Shown here: positions 51,989 to 61,157 of the stretch, in pieces
Numbering within the stretch: position 1 is the first letter of the stretch
Layout of the letters: each line of letters begins with the position of its first letter
NCBI GenBank assembly: GCA_964591275.1
Contig: CAZQAE010000009.1
Span: forward strand, 1 to 64,000
Source: G963674685 sp964591275
Lineage (GTDB): Bacteria; Lernaellota; Lernaellaia; JACKCT01
DNA length: 64,000 bases
Reading direction: 5' to 3'
Program-made: the position numbers and the translations under genes
The notes under the pieces: generated by a model
What the model was told of the DNA's origin: nothing
The model's input: the letters and a program-made list of their open reading frames with translations, nothing else
Databases searched by the model: none

Positions 51989-53053
51989 CTACTCGGCGTC
52001 GGCGGCGAGGATCAGCGATTGGGCGCCGTAGAAACCATATGTAAAGATCGGTTCCGTTTCCGTTCCGAAGATACGGTAAATCGTATCGTTTGAAACACCC
52101 AAGCCGCCGGCCCCTTCCGCAAAGGCCACCGGCCACATCGGCGTGGGCCAAGATTCTGGCGCCTCCGTCCCGTCGTCTTTTAAGAGGACATAAACGGTTT
52201 CAGAATTGTGTGTATATCTGAACGACGTATAGTGCTCGTCGATACGCGTCATGGAGGCACGGTCGTCAATATCGTCCGGGAAGTGGGTATCCTCATCCAT
52301 CCAGACACCATCGCGCAGCACCTCGACACTGTATTCATTGAGGTCATCGGACACGTAATTGGATATTCGGTAAACGACCTGGGGATTTTGCATCACCATC
52401 TGATGAGTATCGTATTTGTTCTCCGTTGCGAAAATAACTCCGTCCCACCAGAAAATCTCATTATAGCTCCAAACGACACACTGATCCCACGACAGGCAAT
52501 CGATACCCGAGCTAAAAGATTGATACTCTTCTTCATTCGGCAATTCGTGGCCCGTCCAGTCCTGTCCATCCCATGCCATGAGATGGCCGTCTTGGCACAG
52601 GACATAACCCCGCTCATCGTGAAACACTTTCACGTCCTTCATGGAATAATGGTTAGGGTGCTCAGGCAGCGGACAGGGCGGCTGCGGGTCCATGAGCGTC
52701 CATTTACCGTCATCCAATTGGTACAGTTCATTAATGCCGGTCTTATAATTCAGTGCCCAACCCACGTATCGAGTCGCCAGCGACCCTTTGAAAAATGAGG
52801 CATCGCCCGGCGGTGTCACCTCCACGTAATCATCCTCCCGGATTTCATAAAGGGCGTCCCATACTTGACTTGAATGTGTGCCGACAGCCAACCAACCAAC
52901 GACGGGAGCCGTATTGTCAGGCCATTGATAATCATCATCGACATAGTCATCGGCATCGTCATCATCGTCGCCACAGTTGACGAAAAATACTGACAAGCCA
53001 AGCAGCGCCGCCAGGATGAGATAAAATGAGAATTTTGAGAATTTTCTAAACAT
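51989..53053 (-). CDS. Poly-Asp lipoprotein, tandem paralogue A
   Basis: ATG 53053, same GGAGG context as paralogue B. Lipobox FVNC, a shorter acidic spacer (GDDDDDADDYVDDD), then the same domain from WPDNTAPVVGW to LILAADAE. The C-terminal 150 residues (from MVMQNPQVVYRISNYVSDD onward) are almost unchanged between the two copies, while the N-terminal half and the Asp run differ more. The upstream 90 bases, including the untranslated leader, are duplicated as well. Function unknown; the cassette suggests surface exposure. Confidence 0.7.
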   Translation of the reverse strand: MFRKFSKFSFYLILAALLGLSVFFVNCGDDDDDADDYVDDDYQWPDNTAPVVGWLAVGTHSSQVWDALYEIREDDYVEVTPPGDASFFKGSLATRYVGWALNYKTGINELYQLDDGKWTLMDPQPPCPLPEHPNHYSMKDVKVFHDERGYVLCQDGHLMAWDGQDWTGHELPNEEEYQSFSSGIDCLSWDQCVVWSYNEIFWWDGVIFATENKYDTHQMVMQNPQVVYRISNYVSDDLNEYSVEVLRDGVWMDEDTHFPDDIDDRASMTRIDEHYTSFRYTHNSETVYVLLKDDGTEAPESWPTPMWPVAFAEGAGGLGVSNDTIYRIFGTETEPIFTYGFYGAQSLILAADAE

Positions 53054-53263
53054 GAACCTTTCCTCCATCACTACGAAAGATCAATGCACGGCAAATCCAA
53101 TTTCATAGCCGCAATAATACCAGATTTGCTTTGCCGCGCAAAGCCTTAAAATGAAAATTATGCACCCGCAAAATCGCGAAACTCCTTTAGCGATCGGGGC
53201 CTTTGCCCCGACCGGCATCTTTGTTAAGTTGGTTTCCAATTGCTTTCCCTTTAACTTAGCGTC

Positions 53264-53437
53264 CTATAAATCGTCGCACGCGTCGCAGTCTCCTGCCGAC
53301 AAATACTTCATACACTCGCGCTTGGCGTGGGACCAGAGGTCGTAAGTGCATGCGGATTCACAGGCTTCATCGTTATCATAGAGATCGCAGGCGCCATCTG
53401 TGTCGGGATCGTCACAGCTAGCCTTTTTGCTCATCAT
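53264..53437 (-). CDS. Small Cys/Asp-rich protein, 57 aa
   Basis: From ATG 53437, preceded by GAGGAATGA: MMSKKASCDDPDTDGACD, then an acidic Cys-rich chain with CESAC and DCDAC, ending DDL. Seven cysteines in 57 residues and no signal peptide. The opening (CDDPDTDGACD) looks like a metal- or calcium-binding Asp loop, and the CxxxC recalls the Cys-rich lipoproteins at 32.5-34.4 kb. It could be a metal-binding small protein or a fragment of a larger exported one. No family recognised. Confidence 0.5.
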   Translation of the reverse strand: MMSKKASCDDPDTDGACDLYDNDEACESACTYDLWSHAKRECMKYLSAGDCDACDDL

Positions 53438-53448
53438 TCATTCCTCGC

Positions 53449-53480
53449 CTTCATACCTCACAACTCATACTTCATACTTC
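53449..53480. repeat. Heptamer array, inverted copy of the AGTATGA family
   Basis: The minus strand reads AGTATGA, AGTATGA, GTTGTGA, GGTATGA. It lies directly upstream of the small Cys-rich gene, as the array at 586-656 lies upstream of the zinc-ribbon gene. Confidence 0.65.
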
Positions 53481-53566
53481 TGTACTTGACGGCTATGAAT
53501 CATCCGCTTATATTCTGGCGGTTTTTCAGGCTTTGGGAAAAAGCCTTAAAGGGGAGCAAACGCGAA

Positions 53567-53911
53567 ATGGAAAAGCAAGAAATTCTGAAACTGCCCGTGA
53601 CCAAACTGCGTGATGAAGTTCACAAGATCGGCACCCAGTACGGGATATCCGGCATGAACAAGCAGCAACTCGTTGAGGCCTTGTTTGAAGCCAACAATAT
53701 TCCACTGGAAGAGTCCCTGGACATCGTCAAGGACCCTGAGCTGAAAAGTCAGATCAAGGTTGTGCAGAAGGAGTGGCAAGAGGCGCTGGCGGCGAAAGAC
53801 ACAGCCAAAGCCGACAGACTCCAGAAGAAACTCCACGGGATGAAACGCACTACGCGATCCTGGACCAAGGCAAAGATCGCTGCCAAGGCCAGGACAAAAA
53901 AGGGCGGCTGA
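53567..53911 (+). CDS. SAP/Rho-N-like small DNA-binding protein
   Basis: Residues 4-45 (LKLPVTKLRDEVHKI, GISGMNKQQLVEALFEANNI) form a helix-extended-loop-helix of the SAP/Rho-N type, which binds nucleic acid. A second charged helical segment and a very basic C-terminus (KKLHGMKRTTRSWTKAKIAA then KARTKKGG) follow. Length 114 residues. Likely a small DNA- or RNA-associated protein. GGGGAG lies upstream of the ATG. It ends 33 bases before tRNA-Leu in the same orientation. Confidence 0.65.
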   Translation: MEKQEILKLPVTKLRDEVHKIGTQYGISGMNKQQLVEALFEANNIPLEESLDIVKDPELKSQIKVVQKEWQEALAAKDTAKADRLQKKLHGMKRTTRSWTKAKIAAKARTKKGG

Positions 53912-53944
53912 CTTAGCTTCAACCCCCGCTTGACCAAGAGTTTC

Positions 53945-54026
53945 GCGAGAGTGGCGGAACTGGCAGACGCGCAGGATTTAGGATCCTGTGCCTCACGGCG
54001 TGGGGGTTCGAGTCCCCCCTCTCGCA
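53945..54026 (+). tRNA. tRNA-Leu (anticodon UAG)
   Basis: Acceptor stem GCGAGAG / CTCTCGC is perfect. The anticodon stem CAGGA / TCCTG encloses the loop TTTAGGA, so the anticodon is TAG and it reads CUA/CUN Leu codons. The variable arm is long (TGCCTCACGGCGT) as in class II tRNAs, and the T arm is GGGGGTTCGAGTCCCCC. Discriminator A73; CCA is not encoded. Confidence 0.96.
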
Positions 54027-54053
54027 AAGCCTGTAAAATACAAGGGATAAATA

Positions 54054-54084
54054 AAAAGCCGCTTAACCAGCGGCTTTTCTTTTG
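54054..54084 (+). terminator. Intrinsic terminator of tRNA-Leu
   Basis: Ten-base stem AAAAGCCGCT / AGCGGCTTTT with a 5-base loop, followed by CTTTT, 27 bases after the tRNA. Confidence 0.8.
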
Positions 54085-54163
54085 CCCATAATATTTAGGC
54101 GTTCAAAAGAGAATTATGCGCGAAAGCTTCCGCGCGGCTTGTCCGATCGCGGCGACGCCGCTC

Positions 54164-55429
54164 CTACTTTTTCATCAATTTCTTGTAGATTTTCGTCAAC
54201 TTGTCCAGGTCCTGAGCCGTTTCAAAGAAGCCGTGCCAGTGCGCGTAGTCCTGGCCCATCATGGCCGTTCCCATGCGGGCGCGGCGTCCTTCATGGTGCC
54301 AGAGGTGATAGAAAACCAGCTCCGCTTCATCATCCCACTTCTGGTCTTTTGTGAGCAAACCGGCGGCATACAACTCGTTCATCATCTTCTTCGCCGGTTT
54401 GTAATACTTCTCATTATACAGCTCGATGGCGGCGTCATATTGTTTATAATAGGAATTGACCCACTGCGGCCCGTGACAGTTGCCGCAAACCGATTTCATC
54501 TCGCCCAGCTTCTTTTCCCAATTCGTCGTGCGAATGGACAGGGGCCTTTCAGCCTCCCAGGAAAGCCGCTGCGAAATATTGTGCGTGGTTTGTAGTTTGC
54601 CGATTCCCGACATGTGACAAACCGCGCAGGTCGGCGCCGAGTAATCCCCCGGCTCCCAGGCGTCCGGCGCGCTGTCCCAGGTCCAGCTATCGCCTTCCGA
54701 CGCGTAGCGCTTGCCATGTTTGGATTCCTGCCAGATTTCGATCTGCGGGTGATCCGGGCCGAGGTGACAACTGCCGCATGTTTCGGCTTTTCGCGCCTCG
54801 ACGATGCTAAAGAGATGACGGGTGTGGCATGAGGTGCAATTTCCCACGGAGCCGTCGGGGTTGGGCCTCCCGATTCCTTCCTGCGGATAGCGCAGGCCGG
54901 TGGGCCGCCCGTCCTTGAAGATGATCTTTTTGCCGTGGCACTGGATGCAGCCCGAGGCTTCCGCCGCTTCGGAGCCTTTGCCTTCCCATGTCACCGACAT
55001 GCCTTCGAGCTTGTCGATCGATTTGTAGGCGACGGCGTGATCGCTTTCGGAAAATTGCTTCGCTTCCACGGGATGACATCGGGAGCAGTCCTGCGGCGTC
55101 GGGATCAGCGTCACATATGTTGAGCTGCCTTTCAGACCGGAGCATTGCAGCGCGTCAACATCGGTTTTTCGCGCGATGTGGCAATCCCCGCACGACACGT
55201 TGGTGCGACCATGCATGCTGTTTTTCCAGTCCAGCACGATCTGCGGCATTTTTTTGAGATGACATTCAATGCAATTCCGCTCGATTTTGGCCAGGCCGCG
55301 ATCGATCTCGACGGTCTTTTGGCCCACGACGCCGATGGGGCCTTTCCCGGATTCGGCTGTCAACGCAAAGGTCGACAACCCCGCGACAATAACAGCGGCC
55401 AGGAATAGAATTGTCATTAATTTCCTCAT
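54164..55429 (-). CDS. Octahaem cytochrome c, hydroxylamine oxidoreductase-like
   Basis: Periplasmic multihaem protein of 421 residues with a signal peptide (1-25) and exactly eight CxxCH motifs, at about residues 53, 80, 115, 161, 198, 218, 268 and 315. Length, haem number and the helical C-terminus (YYKQYDAAIELYNEKYYKPAKK) match the HAO/octahaem family. It may oxidise hydroxylamine or, as in epsilonproteobacterial and related forms, reduce nitrite or hydroxylamine. The cross-linked Tyr that marks true oxidases cannot be confirmed. The NapC/NrfH-type gene 25 bases upstream supplies electrons from the quinol pool, which favours a reductive role. Confidence 0.85.
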   Translation of the reverse strand: MRKLMTILFLAAVIVAGLSTFALTAESGKGPIGVVGQKTVEIDRGLAKIERNCIECHLKKMPQIVLDWKNSMHGRTNVSCGDCHIARKTDVDALQCSGLKGSSTYVTLIPTPQDCSRCHPVEAKQFSESDHAVAYKSIDKLEGMSVTWEGKGSEAAEASGCIQCHGKKIIFKDGRPTGLRYPQEGIGRPNPDGSVGNCTSCHTRHLFSIVEARKAETCGSCHLGPDHPQIEIWQESKHGKRYASEGDSWTWDSAPDAWEPGDYSAPTCAVCHMSGIGKLQTTHNISQRLSWEAERPLSIRTTNWEKKLGEMKSVCGNCHGPQWVNSYYKQYDAAIELYNEKYYKPAKKMMNELYAAGLLTKDQKWDDEAELVFYHLWHHEGRRARMGTAMMGQDYAHWHGFFETAQDLDKLTKIYKKLMKK

Positions 55430-55453
55430 GGAATCCCCCTCGCTTTATCGGAA

Positions 55454-55996
55454 TTACTCACCCACATTCGCAAAAATGACCGGCGTCCCGTGATGCACCA
55501 GATCCGAATGGCAATCCCAGCATTTTTTATCCGTGCGCCCGTTTATCCATTCACGATGGGCCAGGAATCCGCCTCGGGGAAGGCCCGGAGGCGTCAGGTC
55601 CTGATGACACGACATGCAGCCATCCTCAAAAATATAATCGTTTTTATGAAAGCGCTTGCCTTCCCAATCGACCTTTTCGGGATCGCCGACGTAATGAACC
55701 CAAAGATCGCGCCACCCCGACCATGATTTGTATACGTAATAGTACGCGCCCGAGGCGGGCAGATGGCAATCAACGCAGTCGGCGACGATGCCCTTGTCAT
55801 TGGCGTGATGGCTCGACATGCGCCAGGTGTCCACGCGAGACTGCATTTCGTGGCACTGGCCGCAGAACTCGTTGGTTCCGGTCATCTCAAAGCTCATGTG
55901 CGTGAAGCCGATGAGAAACATGGTCGCCAAAGCGCCGACCGCGAAAGCGATAGACAGCTTCCAGTGTTTCAGCGGCCACTTGAGAGCTTTGAGCAT
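55454..55996 (-). CDS. NapC/NirT-type tetrahaem cytochrome c (HaoC-like)
   Basis: Membrane-anchored quinol dehydrogenase: one membrane helix (about residues 14-33) and four CxxCH motifs at about residues 45, 74, 127 and 159 (CGQCH, CVDCH, CMSCH, CWDCH). At 180 residues it fits NrfH/NapC. It takes electrons from menaquinol and passes them to a periplasmic partner, which here is the octahaem protein encoded directly downstream. That gene order (haoC then haoA) is known for nitrite/hydroxylamine-reducing organisms. Confidence 0.88.
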   Translation of the reverse strand: MLKALKWPLKHWKLSIAFAVGALATMFLIGFTHMSFEMTGTNEFCGQCHEMQSRVDTWRMSSHHANDKGIVADCVDCHLPASGAYYYVYKSWSGWRDLWVHYVGDPEKVDWEGKRFHKNDYIFEDGCMSCHQDLTPPGLPRGGFLAHREWINGRTDKKCWDCHSDLVHHGTPVIFANVGE

Positions 55997-56131
55997 TGTC
56001 GTTTAACTCACCGGCAGGCAATGCGTTCAATGAAATTTTGGGAATCAGTTCCTGTCTCTTTTTTCATTGATTCTTCATAGCATGTCAACAACTTTCGACA
56101 TCGGTGGGAGGAAGATGCCAGAGTTTATTCC

Positions 56132-57646
56132 TTATCTGTTGTTTGCTTTATTCGCGTCCTGTGTGAACACGCAAAGAACAACTGCCGCGACAAGCAGAAG
56201 GAATGCGCCCGGATAGCCGAAAAAGAGGTTGTAGGGCGTGAGCTCATACCGCAAAAATTCCAGTTCGTGGCCGTTGATGAATTGGGCCAGCCAGGGGAAT
56301 GCGTCGCCGATCACCACGTAGTTGGCTGTCATCAGGACATAAGACGCTGTGAGCGCGGCGTAAATGCCGATGCGCTGGTGAGAAGCTCTCAAGGCCCTGG
56401 CCGATGCGAATAATAAGACAAAAGCGGCCAGCAAAAAAGTATTGTAATAATTCCACCAGTGCATGAGCACGGTCGGCGCCGAGGCGATGAAAAGCGCCAG
56501 AGCGAGCCTTGGCCGGACTCGCTTTATGGCGATAAGCGCCGCCATTGCCAGCGCGACAAAAACCGAAATACCCATTGACATCGCGCGGACGGCGCCTTCG
56601 CCGATGGTATCCCAGAGACGCAACCAAATGCGTGTTATGTAGAGAAGATAGTTGCCCAAAAAAGGCGCCATATGCGGATTATTCTGCCGATAGACCAGCG
56701 TTTCATGATACAGGCTTCCCGAAAGTTTCACCTGCCAATTCGCCATCAGATCGAAAAAGTCGCCGCTATAGATACCTGTCGAAAGAGCGGCGGCGAGCAT
56801 GAAGGCCACGGCGAAAACACCGGTCAGCAGCGCTGTTTGCATCGGCGCATTGCCGTGCCAAAACCGCAGCGCGACTTGCCGGCGCGTGCAAATCCATCGG
56901 ACGAAGCCGATCCAGAGCAGCGCCGCCGCGATAATCCCCGGAAATATCTTCACGCAGGCAGCGGCGGCCAGCAAGGCAGCGGCGAAAATGTTTCGCGCCG
57001 AAAGCTTTTCTTTCTGCTGGCCCCCCAGGATTAAGTATAAAGCGAAAAAGGTCGGCGCCAGGTACAAGACGTCGATCTGCCCATGCAGGATCGTGTGCAC
57101 CCAAAAGGCTCGATTCCATATCACTAGATTGACGACCCAGAAATATATAGCGATTTTTCGCGTCCGGTCGTCGCCGGGGCGGATAAGAAATCGCCTGGCC
57201 AGAAGCATTAGCGGCCCAATGATCAGCAGCAGACTCGCAAAGGGCCACATCCGCAGCAGGTTATAAAAACCGATGGGCCGAAAGGCGCGAAAGACCAGCA
57301 TGGTCAAAGGCGATCCCAAATAGCCGTTCATCTCGCCGTCGCCGATGACAGCCAGCGCGGCGGCGTCGTAATTCGGATTTGGATGATCACTACGCAGAGC
57401 GCCGCCGGCCACAAGCTCTTTTAGTTCCGCGTTGTCGTAAGGATCGGCGCCGTGCTCGTAAAAGGCTCGCGAAGCCATGTGGTAGGTCCAAAGATCGTAG
57501 CCCTGCGGGTATTGCTCCAGGGAACTGCTTGTGGACAAAGCTAGAAAAGGCCGGGCCAAATACAGCAGCCCGATGACGCACAGCAGGACCGAGGCCGCCA
57601 GCGAAAGCCACGAAAGCTCGCCCTTGATTATTCGCGTTTCATTCAT
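56132..57646 (-). CDS. GT87-type (DUF2029) membrane glycosyltransferase
   Basis: Integral membrane protein with about ten helices and 504 residues. The GT-C fold is suggested by QGYDLWTYHMASRAFYEHGADPY in the first periplasmic loop (with the acidic residues of the active site), FRPIGFYNLLRMWPF and a central CVKIFPGIIAAALLW, which are typical of the DUF2029/GT87 mannosyltransferase group. It uses polyprenyl-phosphate sugars to build envelope glycans or glycolipids; donor and acceptor are unknown. I chose ATG 57646 over the upstream GTG. Confidence 0.75.
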   Translation of the reverse strand: MNETRIIKGELSWLSLAASVLLCVIGLLYLARPFLALSTSSSLEQYPQGYDLWTYHMASRAFYEHGADPYDNAELKELVAGGALRSDHPNPNYDAAALAVIGDGEMNGYLGSPLTMLVFRAFRPIGFYNLLRMWPFASLLLIIGPLMLLARRFLIRPGDDRTRKIAIYFWVVNLVIWNRAFWVHTILHGQIDVLYLAPTFFALYLILGGQQKEKLSARNIFAAALLAAAACVKIFPGIIAAALLWIGFVRWICTRRQVALRFWHGNAPMQTALLTGVFAVAFMLAAALSTGIYSGDFFDLMANWQVKLSGSLYHETLVYRQNNPHMAPFLGNYLLYITRIWLRLWDTIGEGAVRAMSMGISVFVALAMAALIAIKRVRPRLALALFIASAPTVLMHWWNYYNTFLLAAFVLLFASARALRASHQRIGIYAALTASYVLMTANYVVIGDAFPWLAQFINGHELEFLRYELTPYNLFFGYPGAFLLLVAAVVLCVFTQDANKANNR

Positions 57647-57691
57647 TTTCGCTCGCACATCACGCAGGGATTCTCATCAGGAACTACTTTA

Positions 57692-59083
57692 GTGTATGGT
57701 TCCGGCGCAAGCGGCGCAAGGCGTGCACAGTTTTCATGGGAACCCGGCAAGGTATGGGAGGAGACGCAGGCGCCCTGGATAACGAAATGGGAAGACCTCA
57801 ATTTGGAACGATCAAAGGCCCTCAATAAAAATAAAACCCGCCTCATCGCGCTTTTAGTTTGCGGCGCCATCCTCATTGCGTCGGAAGTCGCCGCCTGGCA
57901 TTTTCATGCAGCGTTAAGCCCGGAAAGTGTTGATGTCCAAGCCACGGTCGGGGAAAAAAAGACGCATTTGATCAGGGGAAAAATCGAAAAAGGAATTTCC
58001 TTTGCTGGATCATTGAAATCCGCCGGACTTTCGGAGGAAACGACGAAGGTCATCGTCGCCGTACTCAAAGAGGATGGAAATTTCAACTTCCGGCGCTGCC
58101 GTATTGGCGATCGCTTTGCCGCCGGAATTGATGACGAAGGAGCCGTTCATCGCTTCAGCTATCAAGTGAATCCCCTGACTCGCCAGAATGTTGAATTGTC
58201 GCCGGAGGGCGAACTCAAAGCGCAAATAGTAAAACTGGAGACCCAGCTCGCCACGGTTGTGTTGCGAGGATCGATAGAAAACTCCTTTTACGAGTCCATT
58301 GTTTCACGCGGAGAACTGATTAAACTCGCCGGCAACGTAGCCAAGGTTTTCGAGTACGACATTGACTTCGCCCTCGAACCACGCAAAGGCGACACTTACC
58401 GCATTCTTCTTGACCGCATCACCTACAAGGACGCCGTTGTCGATTATGGCCATATTCACGCGGCTGAATACGTCGGGGAAGCTTCGGGGACAGTTCGGGC
58501 CTATTGGTTTGCGCACGAGGATCCGGAAATCGAGGCCTATTACAATGAAAAAGGCATCAAGCTGAAAAAATTCCTGCTGCGCGCGCCGTTGAACTCCATG
58601 CGACTCACAAGCCGTTTCGGCTGGCGCATACATCCCATCAGCAAGAGGAGGCAGTTCCATAAGGGCGTGGATTACGGAGCGCCTACAGGAACGCCCGTCT
58701 GGGCGGTCGCCGATGGCGTGGTCTCTCGCGCCGGACGAGCCAAAGGATACGGCAAGCTTGTTACGATCAAACATCGGGGCGGTATTTCAACGCGCTACGG
58801 TCATCTTTCCAGAATCAGTGTCAAACGGGGTCAAAAAGTGCGGCAGCGGCAGATGATCGGGCGCGTCGGCAGCACCGGTTACTCGACGGGTCCGCATCTA
58901 CATTATGAACTGCGCCTCAAAGGCAAACCCATCAATCCCCGAAAGCTCAAAGTCGGCACGCAGGAAGTGCTGCCCAAAAAATTGATGCCGGAGTTGGAAA
59001 AAATTATCGCCGACGTGGACGCCAAATGGGAAAACACCGCCGTGCTCGACGACGGCTCCACGAAAGAGGGCATCTTTCATTAG
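57692..59083 (+). CDS. M23 family metallopeptidase, MepM-like
   Basis: Order: membrane helix (about residues 48-66), an OapA/LysM-like region (IEKGISFAGSLKSAGLSEETTKVIVAVLKE), a second small domain, and a C-terminal M23 domain at about 300-430. The zinc ligands are in HKGVDYGAPTGTPVW (His, Asp), and in RYGHLSRI and GPHLHYELRLKG (HxH). This is the layout of MepM/YebA, a murein DD-endopeptidase that opens cross-links to let the wall grow. Periplasmic, membrane-anchored. The start is uncertain: the frame opens with GTG 57692, but a TTG at 57803 just before the basic NKNKTR stretch is more natural. Confidence 0.85.
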   Translation: MYGSGASGARRAQFSWEPGKVWEETQAPWITKWEDLNLERSKALNKNKTRLIALLVCGAILIASEVAAWHFHAALSPESVDVQATVGEKKTHLIRGKIEKGISFAGSLKSAGLSEETTKVIVAVLKEDGNFNFRRCRIGDRFAAGIDDEGAVHRFSYQVNPLTRQNVELSPEGELKAQIVKLETQLATVVLRGSIENSFYESIVSRGELIKLAGNVAKVFEYDIDFALEPRKGDTYRILLDRITYKDAVVDYGHIHAAEYVGEASGTVRAYWFAHEDPEIEAYYNEKGIKLKKFLLRAPLNSMRLTSRFGWRIHPISKRRQFHKGVDYGAPTGTPVWAVADGVVSRAGRAKGYGKLVTIKHRGGISTRYGHLSRISVKRGQKVRQRQMIGRVGSTGYSTGPHLHYELRLKGKPINPRKLKVGTQEVLPKKLMPELEKIIADVDAKWENTAVLDDGSTKEGIFH

Positions 59084-59093
59084 GAAGAATTTA

Positions 59094-59431
59094 GGAGTTA
59101 GAAGTCAGAAGTCAGAAGGTAGAAAATAGAAGATAGAATGAGACACGGACAAGCACTGTTCGCTGACGCTCACAATGTCTTGTCCATGCTACCCGCGAAA
59201 TTCTGCGCATTTTGCACAGAATATTTTTGGGTCTCCATTTGAGCCTTTGTTTATGTAGGGTTTTGGGTCCAGGGTTTAGGGTTTGGGGTCTGGGGTCTGG
59301 GGCGAATGAAGTAGGAAGTACGGATGAAGAGTTGTCAACATCGTGCTTTTGCTCACTCATCGCTTCGCATTCCGTATTCCGCATTCGAAATTCCGAATTT
59401 TTCCTAACTTCATACCTCATACCTCATAACT
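59094..59431. repeat. Cluster of four different heptamer arrays
   Basis: Four successive 7-bp arrays with different units: AGTCAGA/AGGTAGA/AGATAGA (59094-59141), GGGTYTR (59258-59304, seven units), GCATTCC/GTATTCC (59367-59400) and, on the minus strand, GGTATGA (59402-59431). Between them is GTTCGCTGACGCTCACAATG with imperfect palindromes around GGACAAG and CTTGTCC. No gene lies here. It fills the gap between two convergent genes and just overlaps the 3' end of the TPR gene. Confidence 0.75.
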
Positions 59432-61061
59432 CCGCGGCCAGTCGGCGGCGCAATTCCTCTCCCAGAGCGTCTGATTCGAGCAAAGCCGTCGCCATCTTTT
59501 CCAGCGCCGGCGTTCTGGCTTCATTCAGCAGCCGCTGCATCAGGCTTACGACCGCCTCGGGCCGATCCTGTTTCAATTGCACGCGGACCAGATTCTCCGC
59601 CGCTCGCCAATTATAAGGATTGGCCTCAACGGCCTTTTGAAGATAGGGCGTCGCCTCGTCATAGCGTTCCTGCCGAGCCAGCACGATGCCGAGGTTGTTG
59701 GCTGCGCGGGCGTGGTCGGGATTCATGGAAAGAACTTTTCTGTAATTTTTTTCCGCCTCGTCCATTTCTTCCTTGTCGGCGTGCACCAGGGCGAGGTTGT
59801 AATAACCCATATCCAGTCCGGGTTGTTCGGCGATGGCCCGCTCCCAGAAATTGACCTCCGACCCCCAAATTCGCCCGCGCTCAAATGTCAGGATGGCAAA
59901 GCAGCATCCAATGAAAACCATCACCGGTACGGCGAAGCCGGCTTTTGGCCCCCGCATGACCGGCGACAGTAGATCGGCAGCGGCGATCGCGAGGCCGATG
60001 AGGGGAAGAAAGAAATAGCGCTCCGCCGTCGGCATGCCGGTGGGGATGAGGTTGGAGGCGGGCAAATAGGTGAGAAAGGCAAGGGCAAGGCCGAAGGCCG
60101 CGACTGGTCGTTTTTTCCGCAGCCGCCAGGCCGCAGTCGGCGCTCCGATCAAAAAGCTCAAGCCGATCAGAATTTCCAGGATGCCCGAGCTGGGCAGGCT
60201 GTAAAACACGCGCAGGTCCATTGGGAAAAAGAATCGCTTGAGATAACGGGGAACAACCGAGACCGCCGCCGCGACATGGCCGAGGATTCCATTGGAATAA
60301 AGACTCGATCCGCCGAGGCCGCCGAGCAGAAATAGCCGAATGACGAGGTAGAAAATCGAAGCCGCCGCCGTCAATCCGATAATCCGCAGGCGTCGCCCAC
60401 TTTGCTCTTCGTCCACGAAAGAAAAATGCGCCGCCAAAAGAACCAGAGGCGTCATGATGCCTACTTCCTTAAAAAGCATGGCGGCGACGGCGAAAACCAG
60501 GCAGGCCGCAAAAGCGGGATTGCGCCATTTCAATGCGCCTTTGGAAGCAAAAAGAAAGGCCCCCAACGATGCGAGCATGCACAGGGCGCAAAGCAAGGTC
60601 GGCTGGGCGCTGATCCAGCCCACCGTTTCGGTGCACAAAGGATGCACTGCCACGAAGGCGCCGGCGGCAATGACCGGGGCGCTGTCGTCGTAGAGCATTT
60701 GCGTCAGTCCCATCAAAAGCCCGACGAGCAACAGAAACAGGATGATGGAAACAAAATGAAATGACGCGGGGTGCGCGCCGCCAAAAGCGTAATATTCAAA
60801 AGCGAAAAATGTTGTGGTCAGCGGTCTGTAGATCAGGCGGCTTTGACCGGTGTGGGCGATGGCGGTTTCCGGCCTGGTGAAAAAGGCGGGGATGTTTGTC
60901 AGTGATCGAATCGCCGGATTATCCCGAATATAGTAATTGTCGTCATAAATGAAAGCGCCGAAGATTGTCCTCGAATATAGGATGACGATAAGAAAGCCCA
61001 GGAAAAAGGCGCTGACGACAATATCCGGTTTCCTGGCGTTCTGGCGTTTCAAGTTTCGCAT
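59424..61061 (-). CDS. TMTC-like membrane protein with C-terminal TPRs
   Basis: About 10 membrane helices (residues 15-405), then three to four TPR units (LDMGYYNLALVHADKEEMDEAEKNY, HARAANNLGIVLARQERYDEA, NWRAAENLVRVQLKQ). The first loop carries the YDDNYYIRDNPAI motif, with the DD pair typical of GT-C glycosyltransferases and of TMTC proteins. These are believed to be O-mannosyl- or related glycosyltransferases using lipid-linked sugars. Bacterial members are poorly known. The GT87 gene nearby makes a common role in envelope glycosylation possible. Confidence 0.75.
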   Translation of the reverse strand: MRNLKRQNARKPDIVVSAFFLGFLIVILYSRTIFGAFIYDDNYYIRDNPAIRSLTNIPAFFTRPETAIAHTGQSRLIYRPLTTTFFAFEYYAFGGAHPASFHFVSIILFLLLVGLLMGLTQMLYDDSAPVIAAGAFVAVHPLCTETVGWISAQPTLLCALCMLASLGAFLFASKGALKWRNPAFAACLVFAVAAMLFKEVGIMTPLVLLAAHFSFVDEEQSGRRLRIIGLTAAASIFYLVIRLFLLGGLGGSSLYSNGILGHVAAAVSVVPRYLKRFFFPMDLRVFYSLPSSGILEILIGLSFLIGAPTAAWRLRKKRPVAAFGLALAFLTYLPASNLIPTGMPTAERYFFLPLIGLAIAAADLLSPVMRGPKAGFAVPVMVFIGCCFAILTFERGRIWGSEVNFWERAIAEQPGLDMGYYNLALVHADKEEMDEAEKNYRKVLSMNPDHARAANNLGIVLARQERYDEATPYLQKAVEANPYNWRAAENLVRVQLKQDRPEAVVSLMQRLLNEARTPALEKMATALLESDALGEELRRRLAAEL

Positions 61062-61157
61062 CTCCTCAAATCATCCACATTGTTCTATCATTACAGCCTG
61101 GGCGCTTTGGATTCAACGCCTTTCATCTGAGATTGGAATACACATGGCGACGCGATT

